Positions 6,654-14,527 of a stretch of DNA of 25,665 bases are shown piece by piece (positions within the stretch are counted from its first letter, which is position 1; each line of letters starts with the position of its first letter). Both the position numbers and the translations under genes were made by a program. Below the pieces are notes generated by a model, which did no database searches, had not been told where the DNA came from, and was given only the letters and a program-made list of their open reading frames with translations. Source of the stretch: JBHIEE01 sp046760445 (lineage in GTDB: Bacteria > Acidobacteriota > Aminicenantia > JdFR-78); NCBI GenBank assembly GCA_046760445.1, contig JBHIEE010000029.1, positions 1 to 25,665 on the forward strand, given 5' to 3'.

Positions 6654-8161
6654 AAGGGCTTTTCAAAAATATCTGAAACCTTAATAATATGAATATGTTC
6701 TGGGGACACTTTCATTGGAAATTTGATAATTTCTTTGTCTTCTTCCAAGATTTCCTGGGATTTGGGTGTTCGATAGGTAATAGGAGAAGATAAATCCTCT
6801 ATCAAAGCTTTCTTCAAACCTTCTGCATCCTGTGTTACAAAAACTATTTTTATATTTTTATCCTGAAGGTGCTTCTTTATTGTTTGATTAACTTGTTCTA
6901 AAGTAAGATCAGCCAACTTCTGGGGTAATAATTGAAGGTAATTTCCTGAAATACCATAAAAAACATCATCCATCATATAACCCAACTTATAGTCGAGTGT
7001 AGGAGCATAATGAAGGTAGTACTTCCTTAAAAATTCTTTTGTGAGCTTGAATGCCTCCCGAGAAAGTCCATGATCTACGAGCTTAGTGAGTTCTCTTACT
7101 GCTGCTCGAGCAGCAAAATGGCCATATTTACTTTCCACAGGTCTTATCCAAATTTCAAAAATCTGCTGTCTACGAGCCACATTGGGAGGAGGAAATTGCC
7201 TTCTTCCACCCATCGGAAAATGCTCTATATAGGAATAATCTCCATAATTTAACCCTCGTGCTTCACGGATTACCTGATAGAGATGAGAAGAGGAATTCCG
7301 ATGTTCTCCCAACCAAGAATTAACCAGTACTAAAGGATAAAAATCCTCATCTCCTCGAAGAATTTCTACTGGGAAACCCATACTTATAGCTGTAGAATTA
7401 GTGGGCTTCTGGACAATTAAAACTTCAAAACCTTTTATTTCTTCAGCCTGAGGAGGCGCCACAGGAGTAGGCTCGCCTGGAGGAAGCTGAGCAAAGTCCT
7501 CTTTTACTTCTTTCACAAATTTATCATCAAATCCCCCAGCTAATCCTAACATTACATTGTCTCGAATAAAATATTTATTATAAAATTCTTTAACATCCTG
7601 AATAGTAATAGATTTCAGTGAATTGACATAACCTATATTCGGATGTTGGTAAGGTGTGCCCTGGAAAATAAATTCGTAAAGCGCAGCCTTCCCTAATTCT
7701 TCTTCGTCAGCATAACGCAGATATTTTTCCAGATAGTTTAAAGCTTCGCTCTTAATTCTCTGAAAATCCTTTTCATCAAATGCTGGCGTAAAAATAGCCT
7801 CTTTAAGCAACTGGTAATACTGCTCAAGATTATCTTTATGAACTCTTCCTGTAATAACAACCATTTCTTTATCTACCTGAGCACTATATCTTGCAGCCAT
7901 AGGATAGAGTTCTTCCAGAATCTTTTCGTAAGACTTACTTAAAGTGGAACCTTGAACTAACATTTGGGAAGTAAGATATGCCAACCCTTCTTTACCCCGA
8001 GGATCATTTTGTGAACCTACCTTAAACCAAATTCGGAAAGAAATGGTAGGATCTTCTTCTACTGGTAAAAGTACTAATTGATTATCCGGTATAGCTTTAT
8101 TTTCCCACCCTAAGAAACCAAAAATAAAGAATGGAATTAAAAAGTAAATTAGTCTTTTCAT
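6638..8161 (-). CDS. M16-family peptidase-like protein, non-catalytic partner
   Basis: A 507-residue exported protein (signal peptide about residues 1-18) with the two-domain M16 fold. The place of the zinc motif HxxEH reads GLAYLTSQML, so both His and the Glu are gone and it cannot hold zinc in the normal way. The downstream M16 C-terminal region is intact (IGYVNSLKSITIQDVKEFYNKYF). Bacterial M16B proteases usually pair one active and one inactive subunit, and the active partner is the gene immediately upstream. Its ATG shares one base with the upstream stop (TAATG), behind a strong AAAGGAGGT site, so the two are probably made in equal amounts. Expected role: substrate binding and shaping the cavity of a periplasmic zinc peptidase. 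Confidence 0.88.
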   Translation of the reverse strand: MKRLIYFLIPFFIFGFLGWENKAIPDNQLVLLPVEEDPTISFRIWFKVGSQNDPRGKEGLAYLTSQMLVQGSTLSKSYEKILEELYPMAARYSAQVDKEMVVITGRVHKDNLEQYYQLLKEAIFTPAFDEKDFQRIKSEALNYLEKYLRYADEEELGKAALYEFIFQGTPYQHPNIGYVNSLKSITIQDVKEFYNKYFIRDNVMLGLAGGFDDKFVKEVKEDFAQLPPGEPTPVAPPQAEEIKGFEVLIVQKPTNSTAISMGFPVEILRGDEDFYPLVLVNSWLGEHRNSSSHLYQVIREARGLNYGDYSYIEHFPMGGRRQFPPPNVARRQQIFEIWIRPVESKYGHFAARAAVRELTKLVDHGLSREAFKLTKEFLRKYYLHYAPTLDYKLGYMMDDVFYGISGNYLQLLPQKLADLTLEQVNQTIKKHLQDKNIKIVFVTQDAEGLKKALIEDLSSPITYRTPKSQEILEEDKEIIKFPMKVSPEHIHIIKVSDIFEKPLKELL

Positions 8162-9495
8162 TATTTACCTCCTTTTAAGACCACCACTGTCCTTTTTTCA
8201 GGAACAAAGTATTTCTGGGCTACTTTCTGGATATCTTCAGGAGTAATCTTTTCCAAAAGCTCAAATAGTTCATCTACCACTTCAATTCCTCCGGTTAAGG
8301 CTACGAAACGAGCCAATCTCCCGGCAATCCTGTCAGGAGCATTCAAACTCATTAAGAAAGAGTACTTCATTCTTTTTTTCTGTCTCTCTAATTGTTCCAA
8401 GGAAACCGATTCCTCCTGAAATTTCTTTATGGCAAGCTCAATTCTTTCCTTCACCTGGTTAATATCTTTCTCCTCTTTTACCATAGTAATAATGCTGTTT
8501 AGATTCGGATCTCGATTAATAGAGAAATATGGACTTATACTTTGAACTATTTGTTTTTCTAGAACCAATTCTTTGAATATTTCGCTATTAGAACCAAAGG
8601 CTAATTCTCCAAAAATATCACAGGCCAGCCAATCTTTATTTTTTGTAGTAAAAGCAGGGGATTTGTATCCAATTGCTAATATAGGGAGGGTTTTTCCTGA
8701 ATATTCCACCTCAGTAAATCTTTCTTGTTTTTGTTCTGGTTCAAGAGTAATTTTAGGTGGTACGTAACCTTTTTTCCAATCCCCGTAATACTTTTTAATT
8801 ATGGAAAATGCTTTCTCTGAATCAAAATCCCCAACAATTAATACTACCACATTTTCCGGTCGATAGTACCTGGTGAGAAATGATTTACTATAGTCATACA
8901 TAGTAGGCATAGCTTCAATATCCTCCTGAAATCCAATGGTCGTATGCTTATAGGTATGGACATCAAATGCGGTATTGTAAAGGGCTTCTTCTAAGAGAAA
9001 ATAAGGATTAGCTTTACTTTTTAGAAACTCACCATATACTGCTCCAGCTTCAGTTTTGAAATCCCTTTCTGTATAATAAAGATTTTCAAAGCGGTCACTT
9101 TCCAGATCAATTACTTTCTCCAAATCTTCAGAAGCAAAGACCAGATAATAACAGGTAAGATCATCGGTCGTGTAAGCGTTGGCATTAGCTCCCATTTCAG
9201 TCATAATTTGGTCATACACAGATCCCGGATACTTTTTTGTGCCCCTGAACATCATATGTTCAAAGAAATGAGCAAATCCAGTATGTCCTTTCTCCCACTC
9301 ATCCCTACTTCCTGTTCTAACTACACTGTAGTAAGCAACCAATCCCGAACCTTTTAGAGGAATCATAATCACTTTAAATCCATTGTCCAAAGTCCTTACT
9401 TGATAGGTATAGGGAAAAAATTTTCCTTCTATTTGAGCACCAAGAAACATTACCATTAAAATAAAACCAATTAAAAACTTTACTCTAATCTTCAT
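8161..9495 (-). CDS. M16-family zinc peptidase, catalytic subunit
   Basis: A 444-residue protein with a signal peptide at about residues 1-24. The inverted zinc motif is intact: HFFEH at residues 76-80, with GHTGFAHFFEHMMFRGT around it. The third ligand is probably Glu156 in GAVYGEF, close to the family's usual spacing. The M16 C-terminal domain follows, ending near ITPEDIQKVAQKYFVPEKRTVVVL. Such enzymes degrade small peptides, or process proteins, in the periplasm as heterodimers with an inactive partner, which is encoded directly downstream with a one-base overlap. The ATG at 9495 follows AAGGAGG, about 12 bases away. A good promoter lies upstream (9629-9657). The natural substrate is not predictable. 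Confidence 0.92.
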   Translation of the reverse strand: MKIRVKFLIGFILMVMFLGAQIEGKFFPYTYQVRTLDNGFKVIMIPLKGSGLVAYYSVVRTGSRDEWEKGHTGFAHFFEHMMFRGTKKYPGSVYDQIMTEMGANANAYTTDDLTCYYLVFASEDLEKVIDLESDRFENLYYTERDFKTEAGAVYGEFLKSKANPYFLLEEALYNTAFDVHTYKHTTIGFQEDIEAMPTMYDYSKSFLTRYYRPENVVVLIVGDFDSEKAFSIIKKYYGDWKKGYVPPKITLEPEQKQERFTEVEYSGKTLPILAIGYKSPAFTTKNKDWLACDIFGELAFGSNSEIFKELVLEKQIVQSISPYFSINRDPNLNSIITMVKEEKDINQVKERIELAIKKFQEESVSLEQLERQKKRMKYSFLMSLNAPDRIAGRLARFVALTGGIEVVDELFELLEKITPEDIQKVAQKYFVPEKRTVVVLKGGK

Positions 9496-9546
9496 CTTTT
9501 TTAATGACCTCCTTGTTTTTATTTACTGCTGTTAGGAATAAATTAA

Positions 9547-9586
9547 GATATTAATATCCTGCCTATCACCAGCCTGCAGCAGGTGA
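9547..9586. other. Palindromes in the M16 operon leader
   Basis: GATATTAATATC (9547-9558) is a perfect 12-base palindrome. A hairpin lies at 9566-9586: TCACC pairs with GGTGA, with an inner GC / GC pair around CTGCA. Both lie in the roughly 125-base leader of the M16 operon. The rest of 9496-9766 shows no open frame and no terminator that I trust. Confidence 0.35.
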
Positions 9587-9628
9587 GCAGTTAGGTATTT
9601 CTTAATTTTCTTTTCCTGCCCGCACAAA

Positions 9629-9657
9629 AATATACCAGTAAAAAAATATGATGTCAA
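9629..9657 (-). promoter_or_regulatory. Promoter of the M16 peptidase operon
   Basis: On the minus strand, TTGACA (9652-9657) is followed after exactly 17 bases by TATATT (9629-9634), a near-consensus housekeeping promoter. It lies about 135 bases before the catalytic M16 gene and after the last cytochrome gene of the respiratory cluster, so it separates the two transcription units. Confidence 0.55.
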
Positions 9658-9766
9658 TTATGATAAAAAAGAATAGAGAATTAGCTCTAAAACCTTTAGA
9701 AAAACTCACTAATGTTTTTTACTTATGAATTTTAGTTTAGGCTTTTGGAAAAATAATTATTCTATT

Positions 9767-11041
9767 TTATTTCGAAGAGAAAAGTTTAAAAATAAAATAC
9801 ACAATCAATGCTCCCAAAAAGAAGAAAAAGAACATGCCAATTATCCAACCCCTTGACCCTCGAAAGAAAACCCAACCCTTTTGAGAAGAACTTTTTACAT
9901 CTCGAGCCATCTCGACCACCATACTTCTTGTCATTACTACTGGAGTTTCAAACTCATATTTAAGGATGCTCTCCACAATTATATCTTTAACTCCTCTTGG
10001 AATATCAAACTGAAATTCTTCTTTTCTTGTTTCTTTAGGAGCAATTCGATTATCACTTTTAATAGCAACTGATTTTAAAAGCATATCCGCTATGTCATCC
10101 AATATTTCTCCGTACCCGTTTATCAGCACCTTTTGATAGACTTTTTTCCTTTCAGCCAATTGCTTGCCATCTTTGTCTTTTAAATTAACAGTTAAAATCA
10201 CTTTTCTGGCTGGGGTTCCAGTAGGCAATCTATGTCCTGACTCTTTATTGGTTATGTAAACGGTTACTTCTATTTTATTTCCATTTCTTTTGAGATGAGA
10301 AGTCAATGCTGCTGCTTTTTCCAATCTAATTTCAGAATGCCCTCCCATAAATTCATGAGCAGTGGCTAATTTATCCGACTTTTTTATTTCTGGTTTGACA
10401 ATAGGAATGTCTATTACGTTAGGCATATGACAGTTTTGGCAATGAATACCCTGGGCTGAATAAGGACTTTCCTTCCATTCGCTATATGTGCCTAAAACTT
10501 TGATATGAGGGGCTACTTTTGAGCTTTGCTCGTGACAACCAGCACAAAATTTTGAATCAGTATGAATTTTTGAATAGGTAGTTTGATGAACTGGTGATTC
10601 TACCTCATGATAGGGCCCATACTTTGTTATTCCTAAATGATAAGTGAAAGGTTCTTCCTCTGAAAGATCAACCTCAGTGATAGTATGACAGAAATCACAG
10701 GTTACTCCTTCATGAGATATTTTTCTATTCATTCCATAATCCTTAGTTATTCGAGTGGTGGGGCTGTGACAAGAAAGACAATATTCCTTTATTTTTTCTC
10801 CTTCCTTAGCTTGAGCCTTGAGATAAGCTATCTGGAAAATAGGATCCTCATAAGATCTGGCATGCATTGAGTCAATCCAATAATTATAAAGGCCTTCGTG
10901 ACATTTTCTGCATATTGAGCTACTGGTATAACCAAATTTATTTATCTTGTAGAGGGATGGATCAAAGACTTGACTTTGTAAAGTCCCACTCCCCAAAAAT
11001 AATATAAAAATTAGACAAAGGGTTATTTTTCTAATTCTCAC
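9767..11041 (-). CDS. Five-haem c-type cytochrome (c554-like) with C-terminal membrane anchor
   Basis: A 424-residue periplasmic cytochrome with a signal peptide at about 1-24. Five CXXCH sites begin at residues 44 (CRKCH), 88 (CLSCH), 115 (CDFCH), 166 (CAGCH) and 201 (CQNCH), with many extra His for axial ligation. The spacing resembles the cytochrome c554 / multihaem family. Residues about 245-380 form a beta-rich domain (ITNKESGHRLPTGTPARKV), and residues 399-421 are a membrane segment that would hold the haem head on the outer face of the inner membrane. The start is GTG at 11041 behind GGGGGG. It is the last gene of the respiratory cluster, 36 bases after the nine-haem gene. It may pass electrons from the bc-type complex to other carriers, or be a reductase; no clear catalytic haem motif (such as CXXCK) is seen. 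Confidence 0.85.
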   Translation of the reverse strand: MRIRKITLCLIFILFLGSGTLQSQVFDPSLYKINKFGYTSSSICRKCHEGLYNYWIDSMHARSYEDPIFQIAYLKAQAKEGEKIKEYCLSCHSPTTRITKDYGMNRKISHEGVTCDFCHTITEVDLSEEEPFTYHLGITKYGPYHEVESPVHQTTYSKIHTDSKFCAGCHEQSSKVAPHIKVLGTYSEWKESPYSAQGIHCQNCHMPNVIDIPIVKPEIKKSDKLATAHEFMGGHSEIRLEKAAALTSHLKRNGNKIEVTVYITNKESGHRLPTGTPARKVILTVNLKDKDGKQLAERKKVYQKVLINGYGEILDDIADMLLKSVAIKSDNRIAPKETRKEEFQFDIPRGVKDIIVESILKYEFETPVVMTRSMVVEMARDVKSSSQKGWVFFRGSRGWIIGMFFFFFLGALIVYFIFKLFSSK

Positions 11042-11077
11042 ATTTCCCCCCTTTATTTTTCTTTTGTCTTTTCATAA

Positions 11078-12322
11078 TTAAAAGCCCATTCTTTTATCTA
11101 CCTCTCGTTTTTTCAAATAAAATATGGAAATAATTAGAAGAAGCACTATCCAAAAAATGAGTAAAGCAACCTTACGTTTTCTTCTTGAAGCAAATTTCTC
11201 ATCAATAGAAAATAGAACTTCCTTGGCAATTGACTCTGCTGCTTTCATATATTCTTCAACCTTTTCCACTGACAATGTATGCTGAATAGGAATTACCTGG
11301 ATAATATTTGTCTTAATTTTTTCCAATTGTGATTGTTCCTCCCCTGCTTCGATTCCTTTGTTCTCTGCTTCTTCTATTTTTTTTATAGCTTGATCTTTTG
11401 CTTCACTGGCTTCTATAATTAATGCTTTAATTTTTTGACCTTGTTGGTAAGCTTCAGAATCCTCTTCATGGCATTTAACACACATGGTATCAAACATACT
11501 ATGAGAAGGAATTTGGTTGGCATGATTGTTATGACAATAAGAACAAGCCACTTCATCTTTATGAGGACCTTGATTTATGTAATCCAGAGTATTAACATGA
11601 CATTGACCACAAACATTTACCACTTCTGTCACTCCCGGAGGAATAGCGCCATGTACTCCATGACATCGAGCACATTCTGGAGCAGCTAAAGTTCCTTTTT
11701 CCAAAAGAGCCTTGCCATGAACACTTGTTAGGTATTCCTCATATTGATTGGAAGGCAACCCATATTTACCCATTAATTTACTATTTGAATGACATTGGGC
11801 ACAGGTTTCAGGAATATTTTTTTTGTAAACCGAACTTCTGGTATCAGAAGGAGGCAATATAAGATGATTATGATGACAATCAATGCAGCCAGCTACATTT
11901 TGGTCATTATTTTTAAAAAGGGCTATGCCATGGTAACTGGTAATATAAAGCTTATATTGATCGGTTCGAAGACCATACTGCTTCATTTTTTCTACATCGG
12001 AATGACAAGACGCACAAAGTTTAACCATTTCTTTTTTATCAGGTTTACCAATGAACCCTATCTTAGGAGACATAGCTTCTTCTAATTCCATTTCTTTTGG
12101 ATTGCCTCCGTGACAACTTACACATTCTAATCCTCTTTTAGCATGAATGCTTTCCCCAAATTCCTTTTTTTCATCTTCATGACAAACTAAACACGAATTA
12201 ACTTCTTCTTGAGCATACACTCTTGGTACAATTAACAACAAAATTGAAAGAGCAAACCCCAATATTTTATAACAGTTTAGTTTTTCTAAAAATACTTTAA
12301 AAAATTGTATCATAAGCTCCAT
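11078..12322 (-). CDS. Nine-haem c-type cytochrome with helical stalk and C-terminal membrane anchor
   Basis: An exported cytochrome of about 414 residues with nine CXXCH sites (CLVCH, CVSCH, CASCH, CIDCH, CAQCH, CARCH, CGQCH, CSYCH, CVKCH). After the last haem comes a charged helical segment of about 90 residues (KIKALIIEASEAKDQAIKK onward) that looks like a coiled-coil stalk. A membrane segment (VALLIFWIVLLLIISIFYL) and a short basic tail follow. The frame is open further up to 12388, but those codons lie inside a palindromic repeat and spell repeat-type nonsense, so I start at ATG 12322. ATG 12313, with GGAG three bases away, is also possible. The signal peptide ends near PRVYA. It follows the cytochrome b subunit IV gene after the repeat, and probably takes electrons from that complex. 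Confidence 0.85.
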   Translation of the reverse strand: MELMIQFFKVFLEKLNCYKILGFALSILLLIVPRVYAQEEVNSCLVCHEDEKKEFGESIHAKRGLECVSCHGGNPKEMELEEAMSPKIGFIGKPDKKEMVKLCASCHSDVEKMKQYGLRTDQYKLYITSYHGIALFKNNDQNVAGCIDCHHNHLILPPSDTRSSVYKKNIPETCAQCHSNSKLMGKYGLPSNQYEEYLTSVHGKALLEKGTLAAPECARCHGVHGAIPPGVTEVVNVCGQCHVNTLDYINQGPHKDEVACSYCHNNHANQIPSHSMFDTMCVKCHEEDSEAYQQGQKIKALIIEASEAKDQAIKKIEEAENKGIEAGEEQSQLEKIKTNIIQVIPIQHTLSVEKVEEYMKAAESIAKEVLFSIDEKFASRRKRKVALLIFWIVLLLIISIFYLKKREVDKRMGF

Positions 12323-12329
12323 TCCATCA

Positions 12330-12540
12330 TTATGGCTTGAAAAATTCGAAATCCGAATATCGAAATCCGAAACAAATCCAAAATCCATCCCGAGTACTCG
12401 GGACTAAATCCAAAACAAACTGGAACAATTTTTGTTTTGGTCATTTGTATTTTGGTCATTTGAAATTGTTTCGTATTTCGGATTTCGTGCTTCGGATTTT
12501 GTTTCCTAATTTGACATTTGAACTTTGCATTTTGCATTTT
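12330..12540. repeat. About 210-bp palindromic interspersed repeat inside the respiratory cluster
   Basis: Left arm at about 12343-12378 (AAATCCGAATATCGAAATCC) and right arm at about 12470-12505 (reverse complement contains AAATCCGAAGCACGAAATCC) are imperfect inverted repeats. Between them lie a perfect 16-base palindrome TCCCGAGTACTCGGGA (12388-12403) and a tandem pair of TTTTGGTCATTTG units (about 12433-12461). An open frame of 77 codons on the minus strand here is made of short near-repeats and is not a gene. The element fills the gap between cytochrome b subunit IV and the nine-haem cytochrome. Its RNA would fold into a long hairpin that could affect mRNA stability or expression of the distal genes. 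Confidence 0.75.
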
Positions 12541-13196
12541 CACTCTTTTTCGACTATCTTATGGGGAATCCCTTTAATATCAAACTCATATTTTTGGCCA
12601 AAAATAGTTTTAGTAGACTCTGAAAACCAGCCAATAATGGTCAAAATAATTAATCCAAGAAGAACAATTGTACCAAATATGATAACTTTTCGCCTTTTCT
12701 TAGGATGTCGGTCTTTTCCTCTATCAAGAAGAGGCCAAAAGAAAAGAAGGATGACGGCTAAAATAAAACCTATTGTTCCTAAATTTTTGGGAATGTATTT
12801 CAATAATTGATAGACACCTAAAAAATACCATTCTGGTTTTATTCCTCGCGGTGTTTCCAAAGGATTAGCTTTCTCATGTAATTGGAAGGGCATTAAAATA
12901 GCTAAAGTAACCAAAATGCCAATTATTAGATAAGCCACTATTACTTCCATTAAAAGATGATTAGGGAAAAACGGCCGTCCAATTTCTCGATAATCTTTTG
13001 ATTCCAGAACAGAAATAATTTTTTCTACCTGAGGAAATTCTTTTAAAGATTTTTTCTCTGAGATTCCAATTTTGCCCACAGAAATAACTGTTTTCTCACT
13101 CTCGGTTATATCCGGGGTAAATCCCATTTTTCGCAATTGATCAGCAATAACTTTGATTTCCTCTTGTGAAGTCCCTTTTTTCAATATAATATACAT
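12540..13196 (-). CDS. petD: Cytochrome b subunit IV with an N-terminal DAHP-synthase-type ferredoxin-like domain
   Basis: A 218-residue protein in two parts. Residues about 78-218 are the C-terminal part of cytochrome b (b6f subunit IV type), with three membrane segments and the quinol-site motif in ANPLETPRGIKPEWYFL. Residues 1-72 do not belong to that family. They match the small ferredoxin-like domain usually found at the front of type I-beta DAHP synthases: MYIILKKGTSQEEI, then KTVISVGKIG, then FPQVEKIISVLESKDYREI. The start is firm: GGTGAGAAG lies directly before ATG 13196. The gene follows the cytochrome b gene by 57 bases. The core subunit helps form the Qo quinol site. The extra domain would face the cytoplasm if topology is normal; its role is unknown, perhaps regulatory or a docking site. 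Confidence 0.85.
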   Translation of the reverse strand: MYIILKKGTSQEEIKVIADQLRKMGFTPDITESEKTVISVGKIGISEKKSLKEFPQVEKIISVLESKDYREIGRPFFPNHLLMEVIVAYLIIGILVTLAILMPFQLHEKANPLETPRGIKPEWYFLGVYQLLKYIPKNLGTIGFILAVILLFFWPLLDRGKDRHPKKRRKVIIFGTIVLLGLIILTIIGWFSESTKTIFGQKYEFDIKGIPHKIVEKE

Positions 13197-13253
13197 CTTC
13201 TCACCATCAATTTACATAATATCACTTAAGATCATTTGAAAACCCTCATCTTG

Positions 13254-13988
13254 TTACAACGGTCCTGAAATACCCTGTCGTCTGACCATTATAAAATGTA
13301 AAGCCATAAGACCAGCTGTTACCCAAGGCAATATTATTACATGAACTGCATAAAACCGATTTAAGGTTACTTCAGTTACATCTGTTCCCCCACGAAGGAT
13401 GATTAAAATATATTGTCCGACCAAAGGAAAACTGCCTATAAGTTCTGTTCCCACCGTAGTTGCCCAGTAAGCCAACTGATCCCAAGGAAGTAAATATCCG
13501 GTAAAGCCAAAAGTAAGAGTTAGAAGGAGGAGTAAAACCCCAATCGTCCAATTTAACTCCCGAGGGTGTTTATAGGCTCCATAAAAGAAGACCCTAAGCA
13601 TATGAATAATAAGGGTTAGGATCATTAAGTTGGCTCCCCAAGCATGAATCTGCCTAATTAACCAACCTAAGGTGACATCATTCATTATATGTTGCACACT
13701 AGCATAGGCATCGTGGGCCGTAGGTTTATAATATATCGCTAAGAGAGTTCCCGTGATAACTTGAATCATAAATAAAAGAAAAGTAATCCCTCCAAAACAA
13801 AACCAATGATTTACATGTTTTGGGACAGGTTTTTTGAGCATTTTTTGAAGGGCTTCTTTTATTTCTAATCTTCTATCTAAAGGGCCATAAATAAAACCTG
13901 TAAATGTAAGCCAACTTAGAATTTCTTTAAGATCTATTTGGTCATTAAGCCATTCAAGAAAAGTTTGTTTTTTTCTCTTTTCTTTCAT
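13254..13988 (-). CDS. petB: Cytochrome b6-type subunit of a cytochrome bc/b6f complex
   Basis: A 244-residue membrane protein with four predicted helices and two pairs of haem ligands: His115/His129 and His216/His231. The second pair is 15 residues apart, the b6-type spacing, and the protein ends after helix D, as in split b6/subunit IV complexes. Cys64, in HWFCFGGITFLLFMIQVITG, matches the Cys that holds the extra haem ci covalently in b6f complexes. GYLLPWDQLAYWATTVGTE belongs to the quinol-oxidation region. About 50 extra residues precede the first helix. It follows the Rieske gene by 8 bases and precedes subunit IV. Role: quinol oxidation with charge separation across the inner membrane. 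Confidence 0.94.
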   Translation of the reverse strand: MKEKRKKQTFLEWLNDQIDLKEILSWLTFTGFIYGPLDRRLEIKEALQKMLKKPVPKHVNHWFCFGGITFLLFMIQVITGTLLAIYYKPTAHDAYASVQHIMNDVTLGWLIRQIHAWGANLMILTLIIHMLRVFFYGAYKHPRELNWTIGVLLLLLTLTFGFTGYLLPWDQLAYWATTVGTELIGSFPLVGQYILIILRGGTDVTEVTLNRFYAVHVIILPWVTAGLMALHFIMVRRQGISGPL

Positions 13989-13996
13989 ATTTATCT

Positions 13997-14455
13997 TTAT
14001 CCTTTTTCTATATAGACATCACCAGCTACTACTGATACATTGTAAGGAGGTAAAGGTCGAGGTACAGGCCCACTTAATACATTTCCCTTAATATCAAAAA
14101 TCCCCGCATGGCAAGGACAAAGAACTTGTTGTTTAACCGCATCCCATTTAACGATACAGCCTAAATGGGTGCAGATCGCAGAAAGAGCTGAAAATCCACT
14201 CTTGGTATGAATTAATATTACAGGCTTATTTTGGTATAAAACCAGTTTTCCTTCTCCCTCGGGTAATTCAGATACTTTTAAAATTTTGATTCTCCCTCCT
14301 TCAACTTCTCCGCTTCTTTTTTTTGGCCTGAGATAAGCTAATATAGGAACCAGTAGACCAAAGATAGTAGCTGCTATAGAACCTCCTATTAGAAAATCTA
14401 AGAAATGTCGTCTGGTTATTGTTTTTTTCTCTTTGATGTTATCTTCTTTCATCAT
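13997..14455 (-). CDS. Rieske iron-sulfur protein
   Basis: A 152-residue protein with a Tat-type leader (TRRHFLDF) running into a single anchor helix at about residues 21-41. The Rieske domain has the two cluster-binding boxes CTHLGC (residues 95-100) and CPCHAG (113-118). Ligands are Cys95, His97, Cys113 and His116, with the disulfide pair Cys100 and Cys115. It takes one electron from quinol at the Qo site and passes it to a periplasmic cytochrome c. The ATG at 14455 (a second ATG follows directly) has no clear ribosome site; instead it abuts the stop of a 22-codon frame, which may couple its translation. It is followed closely by the cytochrome b gene. Confidence 0.93.
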   Translation of the reverse strand: MMKEDNIKEKKTITRRHFLDFLIGGSIAATIFGLLVPILAYLRPKKRSGEVEGGRIKILKVSELPEGEGKLVLYQNKPVILIHTKSGFSALSAICTHLGCIVKWDAVKQQVLCPCHAGIFDIKGNVLSGPVPRPLPPYNVSVVAGDVYIEKG

Positions 14456-14524
14456 TTAAAACTTGACAAATTCTATAAGGAAAATAAGTATAATAAATGT
14501 AAATATTATTTTCAATAGTTTCAT
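14456..14524 (-). CDS. Possible 22-residue single-helix membrane peptide
   Basis: A small frame exactly fills the gap between the tetrahaem cytochrome gene and the Rieske gene. It starts with ATG at 14524, three bases after the cytochrome stop, and ends with TAA at 14456-14458, directly before the Rieske ATG. The product starts MKLLKIIFTF and ends EFVKF. It has basic ends and about 15 nearly unbroken hydrophobic residues, the shape of a minimal membrane subunit such as the tiny Pet subunits of b6f complexes. The ribosome site is weak (A-rich only). The Rieske ATG also lacks one, which would fit translational coupling through this frame. Short A/T-rich gaps can produce such frames by chance. 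Confidence 0.4.
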   Translation of the reverse strand: MKLLKIIFTFIILIFLIEFVKF

Positions 14525-14527
14525 TAA

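Noticed and set aside
6638..8161. Second active M16 protease
   Set aside because: The HxxEH motif is replaced by YLTSQ, so it is a non-catalytic partner rather than a second enzyme.
9660..9766. Possible terminator after the last cytochrome gene
   Set aside because: AAAAAC/GTTTTT (9701-9720) and TCTAAA/TTTAGA (9686-9700) can pair, but the stems are A/T-only or lack a T-run, so I do not call a terminator.
9767..11041. Nitrite or hydroxylamine reductase
   Set aside because: Only ordinary CXXCH haems are seen, with no CXXCK or crosslinking Tyr motif; the c554-like layout supports an electron carrier but does not prove catalysis.
12310..12543. A 77-codon minus-strand frame and an overlapping 157-codon plus-strand frame (12337-12810)
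   Set aside because: Both are made of the palindromic repeat; the products are strings of near-identical short units, and the second runs antisense through the subunit IV gene.
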